A DNA stretch of 50,522 bases, from NCBI GenBank assembly GCA_007132715.1, contig SLOE01000004.1, forward strand, positions 1 to 50,522, given 5' to 3'. The stretch comes from Bacteroidales bacterium. GTDB taxonomy: Bacteria; Bacteroidota; Bacteroidia; Bacteroidales; PUMT01. The position numbers and the translations under genes are program-made. Below, in pieces: positions 26,471 through 40,182 of the stretch (position 1 is its first letter; each line of letters begins with the position of its first letter). The notes below the pieces were generated by a model. The model worked only from the letters and a program-made list of their open reading frames with translations. It made no database searches and was not told where the DNA came from.

Positions 26471-28600
26471 TCAGCTCAGTCCCTTCATGCTCAGCTGTAT
26501 TCGCCTTCTTGCAACATCTACCTCAATAACCCTGACCTTCACAGTCTGGTGAAGTTTCACCACTTCAGCGGGATTTGTTACGAACCTGTCGGCCATCTGG
26601 GAAATATGCACCAGTCCGTCCTGCTTTACTCCTATATCGACAAATGCGCCAAAATTGGTTATATTGGTAACTATACCGGGGAGTTCAATACCGGGCTTCA
26701 GATCTTCTATGGTGAATACCTCTGACGAGAACTCGAAAACCTCTATCCTGCTGCGGGGATCCCTTCCCGGCTTGGCCAGTTCGGTAATAATATCATTTAG
26801 TGTAGGAAGCCCGGTTGTTTCAGTAACGTACCTTTTCAGATCCAGTTTCTCCCTTAATTGTTCCTTTTTTATCAGATCTTCAACGGCTGCACCCATATCC
26901 CCGGCCATACGTTCGACTATATGATAGGACTCCGGATGTACAGCCGAGTTGTCAAGTGGATGATCCGCTCCGGGAATACGGAGAAAGCCGGCACACTGTT
27001 CAAATGCCTTCTCACCCAGCCTCGGCACCTTTTTCAGTTCATATCTCGATCCAAAGGGACCATTCTCCCTGCGGTATTCAACAATATTCCCGGCCAGCCG
27101 GGGACCAAGTCCGGATACATATGTAAGCAAGTGCCTGCTTGCCGTGTTGAGATTTACGCCCACCAGGTTGACACAGCTCTCCACCACCTGGTCGAGTCCG
27201 GCCTTTAGTCTTCCCTGGTCAATGTCATGCTGATACTGACCAACCCCGATGGACTTGGGATCTATCTTTACAAGTTCGGCAAGGGGGTCGGAAAGCCTGC
27301 GGCCTATTGATACCGCACCCCTTACAGTCACGTCATAGCCAGGGAACTCTTCCCTTGCAACCGGCGAGGCCGAATAGACAGATGCCCCGCTCTCATTCAC
27401 CATAAACACACTTACATCCCTGTCAAATTTCACCTTCCTGATAAAATGCTCTGTCTCCCTCGATGCGGTACCGTTACCAATTGAAATTGCCCCGATCCTG
27501 TACTGGCTGACAAGCGAGGCCACCTTCTTTGCCGCCATCCTGCCCTCGTTCTGCGGGGGATGCGGGTATATGGTCTCATTGTGCAACAGGTTACCCTGCT
27601 CATCAAGACACACAACCTTGCAGCCTGTGCGGTATCCCGGATCGATGGCCAGGATACGTTTCTGCCCCAGAGGCGGGGCCAGCAGCAGCTGCCTCAGGTT
27701 TTCGGCAAAGACAGATATCGCTTCGGTATCGGCTTTCTCCTTGGAGACCGAACGGAATTCATTCTCAATTGAGGGTCCCAGCAACCTCCTGTAGCTGTCA
27801 TCTACAGCCTTTTCAACCTGCCGCGAAGATTCTTTACTGCCCTTTACAAACAAACGGTGAAGAATCTCCAGTGCCTTCTCAACAGGAGGTTCAATTGATA
27901 GCTTCAGAACACCCTCCTCCTCTCCCCTTCTCATTGCAAGTATCCTGTGTGACGGGCACCGCGCAAGCCTCTCCCCGAAGCTGAAGTAATCACGGAATTT
28001 GGCGCCTTCTTCCTCCTTGTCTCTTACAGCCCTGGAGGTTATGACAGCTTCCCTTTCAAAAAGCACTCTTATCCGGTTTCGCGCATCCTGGTTTTCGCTC
28101 ACCCATTCGGCAACGATATCCCTCGCCCCCTGCAACGCATCATCGACCTCAGGCACTTCACCTGACAAAAACCTTAAAGCCCTTTCAGCCAAGTCATTAA
28201 AACGTTGCTCCATCATAATCACAGCCAGAGGTTCCAGTCCCCGCTCCCTTGCAATCGAGGCCCTGGTCTTTCTCTTAGGCCTGTAGGGCAGGTAGAGGTC
28301 TTCCAGCTCAGTCATGCCCTGCGCATCGCTGATCTGCTGTTTCAGTTCAGGAGTGAGATTGCCCTGTTCCTCAAGCGATTTAAGGATCGCATCCCTACGC
28401 TTGTCAATCTCGGCAAGCTTGCCAGCCTTCTCCTTTATTTCAGCAATTTTTACCTCATCAAGGCTCCCTGTGAGTTCTTTCCTGTACCTGCTGATAAAGG
28501 GAACAGTCGAGCCCTCTGCCAGCAGCTTCATGGTGTTCTCAACCTGTGACAGGTTCAGGTTCAGTTCATTCGCTATCCTTTGTACATGTAATTTGTTCAT
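26471..28600 (-). CDS. tex: Tex family RNA-binding protein
   Basis: Tex is a conserved nucleic-acid-binding protein related to eukaryotic Spt6. The 709-residue protein has the N-terminal helical Tex domain (1-about 190), the YqgF/RNase H-like core with LAIDPGYRTGCKVVCLDEQG (about 320-450), helix-hairpin-helix repeats with LNTASRHLLTYVSGLGPRLA (about 490-560), and a C-terminal S1 domain (about 635-705) with GIVTNITNFGAFVDIGVKQD. The ATG at 28600 follows GGAG by eight bases; a GTG immediately before would add only one residue. It is divergent from the membrane-protein gene across 95 bases. Confidence 0.95.
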   Translation of the reverse strand: MNKLHVQRIANELNLNLSQVENTMKLLAEGSTVPFISRYRKELTGSLDEVKIAEIKEKAGKLAEIDKRRDAILKSLEEQGNLTPELKQQISDAQGMTELEDLYLPYRPKRKTRASIARERGLEPLAVIMMEQRFNDLAERALRFLSGEVPEVDDALQGARDIVAEWVSENQDARNRIRVLFEREAVITSRAVRDKEEEGAKFRDYFSFGERLARCPSHRILAMRRGEEEGVLKLSIEPPVEKALEILHRLFVKGSKESSRQVEKAVDDSYRRLLGPSIENEFRSVSKEKADTEAISVFAENLRQLLLAPPLGQKRILAIDPGYRTGCKVVCLDEQGNLLHNETIYPHPPQNEGRMAAKKVASLVSQYRIGAISIGNGTASRETEHFIRKVKFDRDVSVFMVNESGASVYSASPVAREEFPGYDVTVRGAVSIGRRLSDPLAELVKIDPKSIGVGQYQHDIDQGRLKAGLDQVVESCVNLVGVNLNTASRHLLTYVSGLGPRLAGNIVEYRRENGPFGSRYELKKVPRLGEKAFEQCAGFLRIPGADHPLDNSAVHPESYHIVERMAGDMGAAVEDLIKKEQLREKLDLKRYVTETTGLPTLNDIITELAKPGRDPRSRIEVFEFSSEVFTIEDLKPGIELPGIVTNITNFGAFVDIGVKQDGLVHISQMADRFVTNPAEVVKLHQTVKVRVIEVDVARRRIQLSMKGLS

Positions 28601-28632
28601 CACACTACCGCTCCAACTTTTTTGAAAAACCC

Positions 28633-28673
28633 CAAAGTTAATCCTTTTTATCTGGCAATTTATAATACCTTTG
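28633..28673. promoter_or_regulatory. Divergent -7 elements between tex and the membrane-protein gene
   Basis: Two perfect TAnnTTTG elements face away from each other: TAACTTTG on the minus strand (28633-28640), 33 bases before the tex start, and TACCTTTG on the plus strand (28666-28673), 22 bases before the membrane-protein ATG. Neither has a clear -33 TTTG at 19-21 bases. Confidence 0.42.
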
Positions 28674-28695
28674 TTAAGAAAACACCCTTACCCCA

Positions 28696-29088
28696 ATGCG
28701 CACAATAACCAAATTCATACTTATTGCTCTTGCCATAATGGGCATTGCATGGCTTATACCCGGTGTAGAGGTTGTCTCATTCACCTCTGCATTATGGGTG
28801 GCGCTTCTTCTTGCAATCCTGAACCTGATAGTTAAACCAATTCTCATTGTCCTGACCATACCGGTGACCATAATCACCTTCGGGTTGTTCCTGCTGGTGA
28901 TCAACGGGCTGATGATTTGGATGGCCAGAGCATGGGTGCAAGGCTTCGTTGTGGAAACTTTCTGGAAGGCAATACTGTTCAGCATTCTGTTGTCAGCTGC
29001 CACATATTTTATAGAGAGACTGCTCGGTCCTCCCCCGCCAATGAGGCGGGGAAACTACGGGGAGACCAGGAGCTACCGGTACGAGTAG
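28696..29088 (+). CDS. Four-helix membrane protein, phage holin family (YvlD-like)
   Basis: A 130-residue integral membrane protein with four hydrophobic helices (about 4-24, 31-50, 52-75 and 88-108) and a basic, proline-rich tail. The sequence LLLAILNLIVKPILIVLTIP is the signature of the phage-holin-4-2/YvlD family. Despite the name, this family is chromosomal, with no known role in lysis; no phage genes lie nearby. It is a single gene between a divergent tex and a convergent dehydrogenase gene. Confidence 0.88.
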   Translation: MRTITKFILIALAIMGIAWLIPGVEVVSFTSALWVALLLAILNLIVKPILIVLTIPVTIITFGLFLLVINGLMIWMARAWVQGFVVETFWKAILFSILLSAATYFIERLLGPPPPMRRGNYGETRSYRYE

Positions 29089-29163
29089 CTTTACCCCGGA
29101 GGAAAATACGGTTTCCCGCTTATGCCTCGAAAGGGCGGCACGAACTATTCAGCAGGTCAGCTA

Positions 29164-30339
29164 TTATAACCGTGACAGTAGTATCTTCTCAAGATCTCCG
29201 GTTGTAAGGGAAGCCGGATTATTTTTTATTGCGGTTTCAGCAGCAATTGAGGTTATATCCCCAGCCGTTACACCATAACAGCCCAGGCGGGGTATGTTAA
29301 GGACTTCGACCATCCGGTCAAGCTCATCTGCGAGACGGGCAAGGTAGTGATCTCTGTCCCTGCCTTTTTCGCTACATACTATCATTCCGGCTGCGGCGTA
29401 CTTATCAAGATATGCAGTGTCCTCTTCCGATGCGGCAAGTTTCCCTATATTGACCCTGGTTACCGCGCCCAGCAGTGTCCCGCAAACGACTCCGTGAGGT
29501 ATATCATAATATCCCCCGAGAACGGATGCAAACCCGTGCACCGCACCCAGTCCCGCATTGGACAAAACTATACCGGAGAGGAATGCTGCATAAGCCATTC
29601 CTGTGCGGGCATTGATATCGTTGCCTTCAGACACGGCCCGTTCAAGGTTTTCAATTCCGCACTGCAATCCGCTTTTAGCCAGTGCATCGGTCACAGGTGA
29701 AGCTCCGGTCGAGACTAACGCCTCAAGAAGCTGCGTTATGGCATCCAGTCCGCTGGCAGCAGTCACATGAGGCGGACATCCGGTTGTGAGTAAAGGGTCA
29801 ACAATGGCCAGGTCGGGCACAAAATTATCGTGACGCAAGGACCTTTTTAACCGGGGCTCGCCGGGAGTGGTAAGCACGGCGTTCCTGGTTGCCTCGCTTC
29901 CTGTTCCTGCGGTGGTGGGCACAGCAATAAGCGGAAGCCTGGTACCCGGATGGGCTTTCATCTCAGGGTTGCCCTCCAGATAATCCCATGTCCTTCCCTC
30001 AACCGTAAGCATCGCGGCAAGCGCCTTGCCCGCATCCAGCACACTTCCTCCCCCCACGGCAAGCACCATGCCGGGCGGAGATACCCTGAGCTCTGATATG
30101 ACTCCGTCAATGAACCCGGCATGGGGTTCCCCCTCAACATTAACAATGTCTATCTTAAGCCCCTTCTCCTTCAGCTCTTTTACAAACCCGCGGCCCCTGC
30201 CGCTGCCCGTGAAAGAGCTGCTGCCGGCAACCAGGAGCAGTGACCGCCCGTACTTCATTACCACGCTAACCGCGTTTTTAAAAACACCGGGGCCGAAATG
30301 AAGAGCCGGCACACCTGAGAACCTGAACTCATCTACCAT
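29164..30339 (-). CDS. Iron-containing alcohol dehydrogenase family protein
   Basis: A 391-residue group III dehydrogenase. It has the NAD(P)-binding GGGSVLDAGKA (96-106) and PTTAGTGSEAT (141-151), and metal-site residues Asp199, His268 (AVHGFA) and His282 (DIPHGV). The fourth usual ligand is changed: the position that is His in the consensus GxDAxxH is Gln203 here (GLDAITQLLEA). A branch of the family carries this Gln, so metal use or activity may differ. It ends a likely operon with the glycosyltransferase and GH3 genes upstream (54 bases to the transferase). Substrate unknown. Confidence 0.9.
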   Translation of the reverse strand: MVDEFRFSGVPALHFGPGVFKNAVSVVMKYGRSLLLVAGSSSFTGSGRGRGFVKELKEKGLKIDIVNVEGEPHAGFIDGVISELRVSPPGMVLAVGGGSVLDAGKALAAMLTVEGRTWDYLEGNPEMKAHPGTRLPLIAVPTTAGTGSEATRNAVLTTPGEPRLKRSLRHDNFVPDLAIVDPLLTTGCPPHVTAASGLDAITQLLEALVSTGASPVTDALAKSGLQCGIENLERAVSEGNDINARTGMAYAAFLSGIVLSNAGLGAVHGFASVLGGYYDIPHGVVCGTLLGAVTRVNIGKLAASEEDTAYLDKYAAAGMIVCSEKGRDRDHYLARLADELDRMVEVLNIPRLGCYGVTAGDITSIAAETAIKNNPASLTTGDLEKILLSRL

Positions 30340-30393
30340 TGCTCCGGATCTTCCTGTTTCAGTATATTAAAAAAGACGCTCATTTCAAACATA

Positions 30394-32640
30394 TCACTGG
30401 CTGCCGATAAGCAGATGCTCCTTCTCCTGTGCGGCAAGCACGGTAAGATGTGATATCCAGTATGCAAGGGTGCTCTCAGCCCCCTGGTTCCTGTTCACAC
30501 CCTGTCTTTCAAGTCCGTCGCATCCACCACAAGTCTCATGATCATACAAGGGAAGCCGGAGTGAGTTTTCTCCCAGGAACCAAAGGTATGAAGCAAACAT
30601 CTTCTCTATATAGGTGCGGTCCATCGTCACCTGGAAAGCCCGGTAGTACATCAGCACCATTGCCATCACGTCAATGGATTGCTGGTCGAATTCCGGGACA
30701 CTGCCCCCCCTCTCATACCACCCCTGGTTGCCGACGGGTACCAAACATCCGTTCCTGAAAGTAACCGATTCCAGGAAAGAAGTTGACTCCCTGGCAATAG
30801 CAAGCATTTCATCCTCACCGGTTATCTCATATGCTGAAAAGAGTGCCAGGGGAAGTATGGCATTATCATATGTCATTATATTTTCAAACCATTGCCAGTC
30901 CCCGTCCCGGTTGCCTTTATATTCCTCAATGATAACCGATACCAGGTTTTTCATCTTCTTTACCATCGCCTCATCATCAGGGGTCTCCTTCAGGTAATAG
31001 CATATCCCTATCACAGTGTTCGCTATGCCTCTTAACGATTGCAGGTTATCGGAGTGCGGCACCGACCTGAAAAAAATTTCCCGGCCTATCTGCTTGAATG
31101 CATCATTTGGGGCGAACCTGATAAGATAGCCAAGTGCCCATACTGAGCGGCCGAAAGAATCTTCCGAACCATGCTCATCCAGGAACTGCCTGCTGAAACT
31201 GAAAAAATTCCTGAAATTACCGTCCTCTCTCTGCATATAGTGGAGAAAACTGAGATAAACAGGCACCAGCTCGAGGGAATCCTTATCCCTGTTCTGCCTC
31301 CAGGCAAGAATGGACATCAGAAGTGCCCGGGAATTGTCATCTACACAATATCCCTCCTTGAGGTTGGGGATGCCGTATTTGGCATGCTGCACTATACCGG
31401 TGTCGTCGGTGAGCCTTTTGACATGTGAAAGATCATAGGTGGGCATAAGCGACAGGTCAATGGCCTGTTTTTCGGGTTTTGGCTCTTTTTCCCAGTTATC
31501 GCAAACAAACTCGGCCAGAAAGAGGTACTGCTTGCCGATCTTCGGCCACCTGAGCTTTTTCCCGTATTCTCTTGATTTTTCCCTTAGCGCAGATAGTTTT
31601 TCGGGATCCGACAACAGCTCATCAACTATCGAGGCAAGCTGGGAGGCATCCCTGAAATCGAACAGCCGCCCCCTTCCGTTCCCAAGAAGCTCCTGGGCAT
31701 GCCAGTATGGCGTGGAAACAACAGCACAACCGGAGCCGACAGCATAGGACAGAGTACCGCTGGTAATCTGTGCCTCGTTGGGATAGGGCGTTACATATAC
31801 GTCTGTCGCACTAAGGTATTCAAATAACCTGTCCTCGGCAACAAATTCATTGTTGAAATAGACATGCTTTTCAAGTCCTTTGGTTTTGACAATACGCCTC
31901 AGAAAATTACGGTACTCCTCGCCGGTATGCCGCAGCACCGATGGATGGGTTGCCCCCAGTACAATATACAGTACGTCTGGATGCTTTTCAACAATTGCAG
32001 GCAGTGCGTTTATAACAGTCTCCACCCCCTTGCTCCTGCCAAGGAGGCCGAATGTAAGAAGCACTTTCCTCGCCTCGAGCCCGAACCTCTCTTTCGCCTT
32101 TTTCCGCGAAAGCTTTTCAAATTCAGGAACACCATGTTCAATTACCTCTATCTTTTCGGCAGGTATGTGATATATCTCCCTGAGAAAGGTAAATGCACGC
32201 CGGCTCATAACCACTATGCGGGCTGACTTTTTCCCGATCTCCTCAACGATGGACCGCTGAGTATATGAAGGATTCTTAAGCACGGTGTGGAAGGTCACGA
32301 TCAGCGGGACCTCCAGCCTGTGCAGCAGCGGCAGGATGTAGACCCCGTCGTCGCCGCCGAAGATACCGAACTCGTGCTCGAGAATACAGATATCCGTTTC
32401 GCTGAAGTTGATATATCTTGCAGCATCGGCATAATCCCGCTGCCGGTTCTGCCGTATGGTAAACTTGACCTCGGGCGGGTAATCAAATTCCTGGTTATCT
32501 TCGTTCAATGCCACGATCATCATGCTTTCGTGCGGATTCTTATGTCCGGTGTTCGCCAGTATAGCCTTTACCATATTTTTTGTAAAAGTGCCAATTCCGC
32601 ACTTTCTTGGCGGATAGGTACCTATAAATGCTATGTTCAT
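30394..32640 (-). CDS. GT4-type glycosyltransferase fused to a six-hairpin domain
   Basis: A 748-residue protein. Residues 1-about 390 form a GT-B glycosyltransferase, beginning MNIAFIGTYPPRKCGIGTF and containing LLTFGLLGRSKGVETVINAL and a nucleotide-sugar pocket near TPYPNEAQITSGTLSYAVG. Residues about 410-735 are an (alpha/alpha)6 domain like six-hairpin glycosidases or epimerases (CVDDNSRALLM, WQWFENIMTYDNAILPLALF). The start at 32640 removes a 25-residue non-conserved extension. It probably builds or remodels a glycan together with the GH3 enzyme 74 bases upstream; donor and acceptor cannot be read from sequence. Confidence 0.86.
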   Translation of the reverse strand: MNIAFIGTYPPRKCGIGTFTKNMVKAILANTGHKNPHESMMIVALNEDNQEFDYPPEVKFTIRQNRQRDYADAARYINFSETDICILEHEFGIFGGDDGVYILPLLHRLEVPLIVTFHTVLKNPSYTQRSIVEEIGKKSARIVVMSRRAFTFLREIYHIPAEKIEVIEHGVPEFEKLSRKKAKERFGLEARKVLLTFGLLGRSKGVETVINALPAIVEKHPDVLYIVLGATHPSVLRHTGEEYRNFLRRIVKTKGLEKHVYFNNEFVAEDRLFEYLSATDVYVTPYPNEAQITSGTLSYAVGSGCAVVSTPYWHAQELLGNGRGRLFDFRDASQLASIVDELLSDPEKLSALREKSREYGKKLRWPKIGKQYLFLAEFVCDNWEKEPKPEKQAIDLSLMPTYDLSHVKRLTDDTGIVQHAKYGIPNLKEGYCVDDNSRALLMSILAWRQNRDKDSLELVPVYLSFLHYMQREDGNFRNFFSFSRQFLDEHGSEDSFGRSVWALGYLIRFAPNDAFKQIGREIFFRSVPHSDNLQSLRGIANTVIGICYYLKETPDDEAMVKKMKNLVSVIIEEYKGNRDGDWQWFENIMTYDNAILPLALFSAYEITGEDEMLAIARESTSFLESVTFRNGCLVPVGNQGWYERGGSVPEFDQQSIDVMAMVLMYYRAFQVTMDRTYIEKMFASYLWFLGENSLRLPLYDHETCGGCDGLERQGVNRNQGAESTLAYWISHLTVLAAQEKEHLLIGSQ

Positions 32641-32714
32641 AACAGTGATTTTATTTGAAAGACAATTTGACCTGTGGCCTGCACCGTTGCTGTTACCTGT
32701 GCAGGACAATACCA

Positions 32715-34901
32715 CTACTGGATCTCAAACTCCGAAACAAGAAGGTCGTCCGGTGAAGAAGAAGCCCCGGCATAAACCTCGTAGGTCATCCTCTCGATCA
32801 CCCACTCTCTCTTATCGGGGTCGTACATGGCAAGTTCAGGCACCGGCAGCTCAAATTCTACCCTGCGGGTCTCTCCCGGCAACAGCTCCACCCTTGTGAA
32901 TCCCCTAAGCAGCTTCACCGGCCGGTCGGCCGCCGAATTGCCAAACCCGATATACAATTGCACAACTTCATCGCCGGTCCTTATCCCGGTATTGGTAACC
33001 TCCACTCTTACCCTGAGGCGTCCCGCACCCGAAATGGCCGGCGTCAGAACCTCAAGGTTTTCATACCTGAATTCGGTATAGCTCAGCCCGTGACCAAAAG
33101 GATATGCCGCTGTGTATCCTTTCCTGTCAAACAAGGTGTATCCATGATAATAGCCGTAAGTGATGGTGTCGGTCCACGGATCAAACCAGGGAAGGTCATT
33201 CTCATCTTCAGGGATTGTAAAAGGCAGCCTGCCACCCGGGTTCATATCGCCAAAAAGCACTTCTGCCAGGGCATTGCCTCCCTCCATACCGGCATACCAG
33301 GCAAACAGGATAGCCGGAATATCATGCCTCCACTCCTCCATCATGATGGCGCTGCCCCCGACATATGTCACAACCGTTGCCGGATTGACCCCTGCAAGGG
33401 CGGCTATAAGAGCCCGGTCCTCCTCCTTCAGGCGGATATCGGGCCTGTCGCCCCCTGAACTGCCCTCTATATACTCACCCTCATCCTCGTGAGTATAACC
33501 CGCAACGATGATCACTGCGTCAGCGTCAAAGGCCAGCCGTGCGGCCTCAGCAACATCATCGCCGTCATAAAGGATCGCTCTTCCGCCAGCTGATTCAACG
33601 TAAGAACTGATACCCTGCCACGGGGTAACTATATAGGGGGCCCTTACATGGCTGCTGCCCCTGTCGCCGGTATTCTCCACATCGGCAAGTCTCCCGATAA
33701 CCGCAACCGTACCCGTATGCCTTATGTCGAAAGGCAGCACATCATCGTTTTTGACAAGTACCATGCTCTTCCCGGCAACCTCGCGGGCAAGGTCAGTGTT
33801 GCGCCGGCTTGCCCTGACACTTTCGTCATATACCATTACATCCTCCCTGAACGCGAACCTAAGCTTTGTGCGGAGCACCCTGAGCACCATGGCATCAATC
33901 TGTTCAATTGTCACCTCGCCCCTCTCAATGGCAGGTTCAATTCGCCTCCGGGAGTAATAGGTCCTTGCAGGCATTTCAACGTCCATCCCCGCATTGATCC
34001 CTTTTACACCGTCACGCAGCCCGAACACCCAGTCGGATGATACAAACCCTTCGAAGCCCCACTCATCGCGCAGTATTTCCGTGAGCAGGTAATGGCTGTG
34101 CCCGCAGTATTCCCCCCTGAAGCGGTTGTATGCGCTCATGAGTGATGCGATGTTACCCTCCTGTACAACCTTTTTGAAATGGGGAAGGTAGACCTCCCTC
34201 AGTGTGCGTTCATCCATGTTCACGTCAACATAGAACCTGGAGTTTTCAATGCTGTTTACAGCAAAATGCTTTGCACAGGCCATGACGTTATGCCGCTGCG
34301 CCCCCTGCACGAGTGCAACCCCCATCTCGCCAAGCAGCCAGGGATCCTCACCATAGGTCTCCTGTGCCCTGCCCCATGCAGGATGCCGCAGCAGGTTTAT
34401 GCAGGGTGCAGCCAGGTAATTTGTATTATTGGCTCTCAGCTCCATACCCATAACATCACCAACCCTTCTCTCCAGGTCAGGGTCGAATGTGGCGCCCCTG
34501 GCCATGGCGACGGGGAAGCTGGTGTTGCCTTTGCCTACCACAGCGCCGCGGGGCCCGTCGGAGAGAACGAACGGTGGAATATTCAAGCGCCGGTTCCGGC
34601 CACTGAAGATATGCGCGAACTGGTCCCTCAGCACCCAGGTTCCCAAAAACCTCCTGTAGGTAATGAAGGGGCTTTCGCCGGAAAGCTGCCACAGCTTTTC
34701 ATCAAGAGACATCTGTTCCAGCAGCTCAGCGGCAAGAATGTCTATATCAGCTTCACTCTGCACCTGGGGAAAAGCCTGCCTCTCAAGCCGGAGATCGTGC
34801 TTACGGTACCAGAGTCCGGTAACTACAATTCCGGCAATCAGAATTACCAGTCCAAGAACACCAAGGCCAAATATTTTCAGGATTTTAAAAAACAGTTTCA
34901 T
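32715..34901 (-). CDS. Glycoside hydrolase family 3, membrane-anchored
   Basis: A 728-residue GH3 enzyme. An N-terminal hydrophobic helix (about 8-32) anchors or exports it. The first domain has LSDGPRGA, the KHF motif (211-213) and the nucleophile Asp290 in FVSSDW; a second alpha/beta domain and a C-terminal fibronectin-like domain (VQLYIGFGNSAADRPVKLLR) follow, the architecture of bacterial beta-glucosidases and xylosidases. The exact sugar cannot be assigned. It starts at ATG 34901 and heads the minus-strand operon; it is divergent from the GH2 gene by 123 bases with no clear promoter box. Confidence 0.93.
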   Translation of the reverse strand: MKLFFKILKIFGLGVLGLVILIAGIVVTGLWYRKHDLRLERQAFPQVQSEADIDILAAELLEQMSLDEKLWQLSGESPFITYRRFLGTWVLRDQFAHIFSGRNRRLNIPPFVLSDGPRGAVVGKGNTSFPVAMARGATFDPDLERRVGDVMGMELRANNTNYLAAPCINLLRHPAWGRAQETYGEDPWLLGEMGVALVQGAQRHNVMACAKHFAVNSIENSRFYVDVNMDERTLREVYLPHFKKVVQEGNIASLMSAYNRFRGEYCGHSHYLLTEILRDEWGFEGFVSSDWVFGLRDGVKGINAGMDVEMPARTYYSRRRIEPAIERGEVTIEQIDAMVLRVLRTKLRFAFREDVMVYDESVRASRRNTDLAREVAGKSMVLVKNDDVLPFDIRHTGTVAVIGRLADVENTGDRGSSHVRAPYIVTPWQGISSYVESAGGRAILYDGDDVAEAARLAFDADAVIIVAGYTHEDEGEYIEGSSGGDRPDIRLKEEDRALIAALAGVNPATVVTYVGGSAIMMEEWRHDIPAILFAWYAGMEGGNALAEVLFGDMNPGGRLPFTIPEDENDLPWFDPWTDTITYGYYHGYTLFDRKGYTAAYPFGHGLSYTEFRYENLEVLTPAISGAGRLRVRVEVTNTGIRTGDEVVQLYIGFGNSAADRPVKLLRGFTRVELLPGETRRVEFELPVPELAMYDPDKREWVIERMTYEVYAGASSSPDDLLVSEFEIQ

Positions 34902-34991
34902 GATCAACGACAGTTTCGATTTCAGAGATAATATTATCCCTTCTGCAATTTATGAAAAATTTACCGTCAATTCCAATTTTTTGTTATATAA

Positions 34992-38837
<3,846 letters not shown>

Positions 38838-38865
38838 ACTGACTGCCCGATCAGGGTGTCCCGGG

Positions 38866-40095
38866 TTAATAGACCTTCAGTACAAGACCCTTGAGGTATT
38901 CACCCTCGGGATGATAAATGCTGACAGGATGGTCAGCCGGCTGTGAAAGCTGATGGAGAATTACTATCTCCCGGCCCGATAACGCGGCAGATGAAAAGAC
39001 CGCCTGCCTGAACTGCTCCCTCGAAATCACCTGTGTGCATGAGAAGGTGAACAGCATACCCCCGGGGGCCACCCTTTCAATGGCTTTTGAATTGACCCGG
39101 CGATAAGCCTGAAGAGCATTGCCGGCCGCCCGCAAACCCTTGGCAAATGCAGGCGGATCGAGCACTACAAGGTCATATTTCCCGTTACCGTTCCTGAAAA
39201 AATCAAACACATCGGCGCAAACTGCACTGTGCCGTCGGTCATTTTCAAAGTTCAGGAGGACATTCTGTTCAGCCATCCTCACAGCTGCTGCAGAGCTGTC
39301 AACCGTTACCGCCTCACTGGCACCTCCGCGCAATGCATATACCGAGAAACCTCCTGTATACCCGAACAGGTTAAGCACCCTTTGTCCCCCGGAGTAATTT
39401 TCGAGTAACCGCCTGTTCTCGCGCTGGTCAAGGAAGAATCCTGTCTTCTGACCCCCTTCCCAGTCGACGGTGAATTGATTTCCGTGTTCAATGATAACAT
39501 TATCTGACCTGCTGCCGTGGAGATAACCTGCCTGATCCTCCCTATGTGCAGGGTTTACGGCTCTGACATTTCCGCCGGGCTCGCCGCCTGTATTGGCAGC
39601 CGCCCCTGCCCGCACCTTTACTCCCCTGTAATAGACAGCTTTCAGTTCATCTCCCATCATCGAAACCAGGGCGCCGGCAAGCTGCTCCCTTACCCGGTGC
39701 ATTCCGGCTGTATGGGCCTGCAACACAGCTGTGCCATTGTAGTAATCAACTATGAGGCCCGGCATACCGTCACCTTCGGCATTGACAAGCCTGTAGGCAT
39801 TGGTGTGGACGCTACCTGCCAGTCCCACATCTTTACGGAGTTTAAGTGCTGCTTCAAACTTGCGTGTCCAGAGGTCGGGCCCCGGCTCCTCAAGTCCCCA
39901 TGAAAACAACCGTACCGAGATGGACCCACTCTGATAATGGCCCGTACCAAGCAGCTCGCCGGAAGATGAGTAAACCACAACCGGATCGCCATCCGGGATA
40001 TTTTTTTCATTATTTTGTACAGCACCTGAAAATATCCATGGATGAAATCTCTTTGCTGAAGCTTCCCTTCCCGGTTTGAGTATTATCTTTTTCAT
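38866..40095 (-). CDS. Class I rRNA methyltransferase, RlmI family
   Basis: A 409-residue protein with an N-terminal PUA domain (KKIILKPGREASAKRFHPWIF) and a C-terminal methyltransferase with LNLFGYTGGFSVYA and VVLDPPAFAKG, like RlmI, which methylates C1962 of 23S rRNA at C5. A glycine-rich stretch of about 25-30 residues around 165-197 (ANTGGEPGGN...) lengthens a loop before the NQFTVDW strand. The exact target is inferred. It is 87 bases downstream of the exonuclease gene and converges on the GH2 gene. Confidence 0.9.
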   Translation of the reverse strand: MKKIILKPGREASAKRFHPWIFSGAVQNNEKNIPDGDPVVVYSSSGELLGTGHYQSGSISVRLFSWGLEEPGPDLWTRKFEAALKLRKDVGLAGSVHTNAYRLVNAEGDGMPGLIVDYYNGTAVLQAHTAGMHRVREQLAGALVSMMGDELKAVYYRGVKVRAGAAANTGGEPGGNVRAVNPAHREDQAGYLHGSRSDNVIIEHGNQFTVDWEGGQKTGFFLDQRENRRLLENYSGGQRVLNLFGYTGGFSVYALRGGASEAVTVDSSAAAVRMAEQNVLLNFENDRRHSAVCADVFDFFRNGNGKYDLVVLDPPAFAKGLRAAGNALQAYRRVNSKAIERVAPGGMLFTFSCTQVISREQFRQAVFSSAALSGREIVILHQLSQPADHPVSIYHPEGEYLKGLVLKVY

Positions 40096-40182
40096 CGTTT
40101 AAGTTATGATCTGATAAATGAAGCACCGCCGGCGGGATTGACTGCTGACGGTCTGCAGGCCTGATCACTGTTACTGTCAGTG

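Noticed and set aside
28696-29088. Phage holin as sign of a prophage
   Set aside because: The holin-4-2 family is chromosomal and there is no phage gene, attachment site or integrase in the window.
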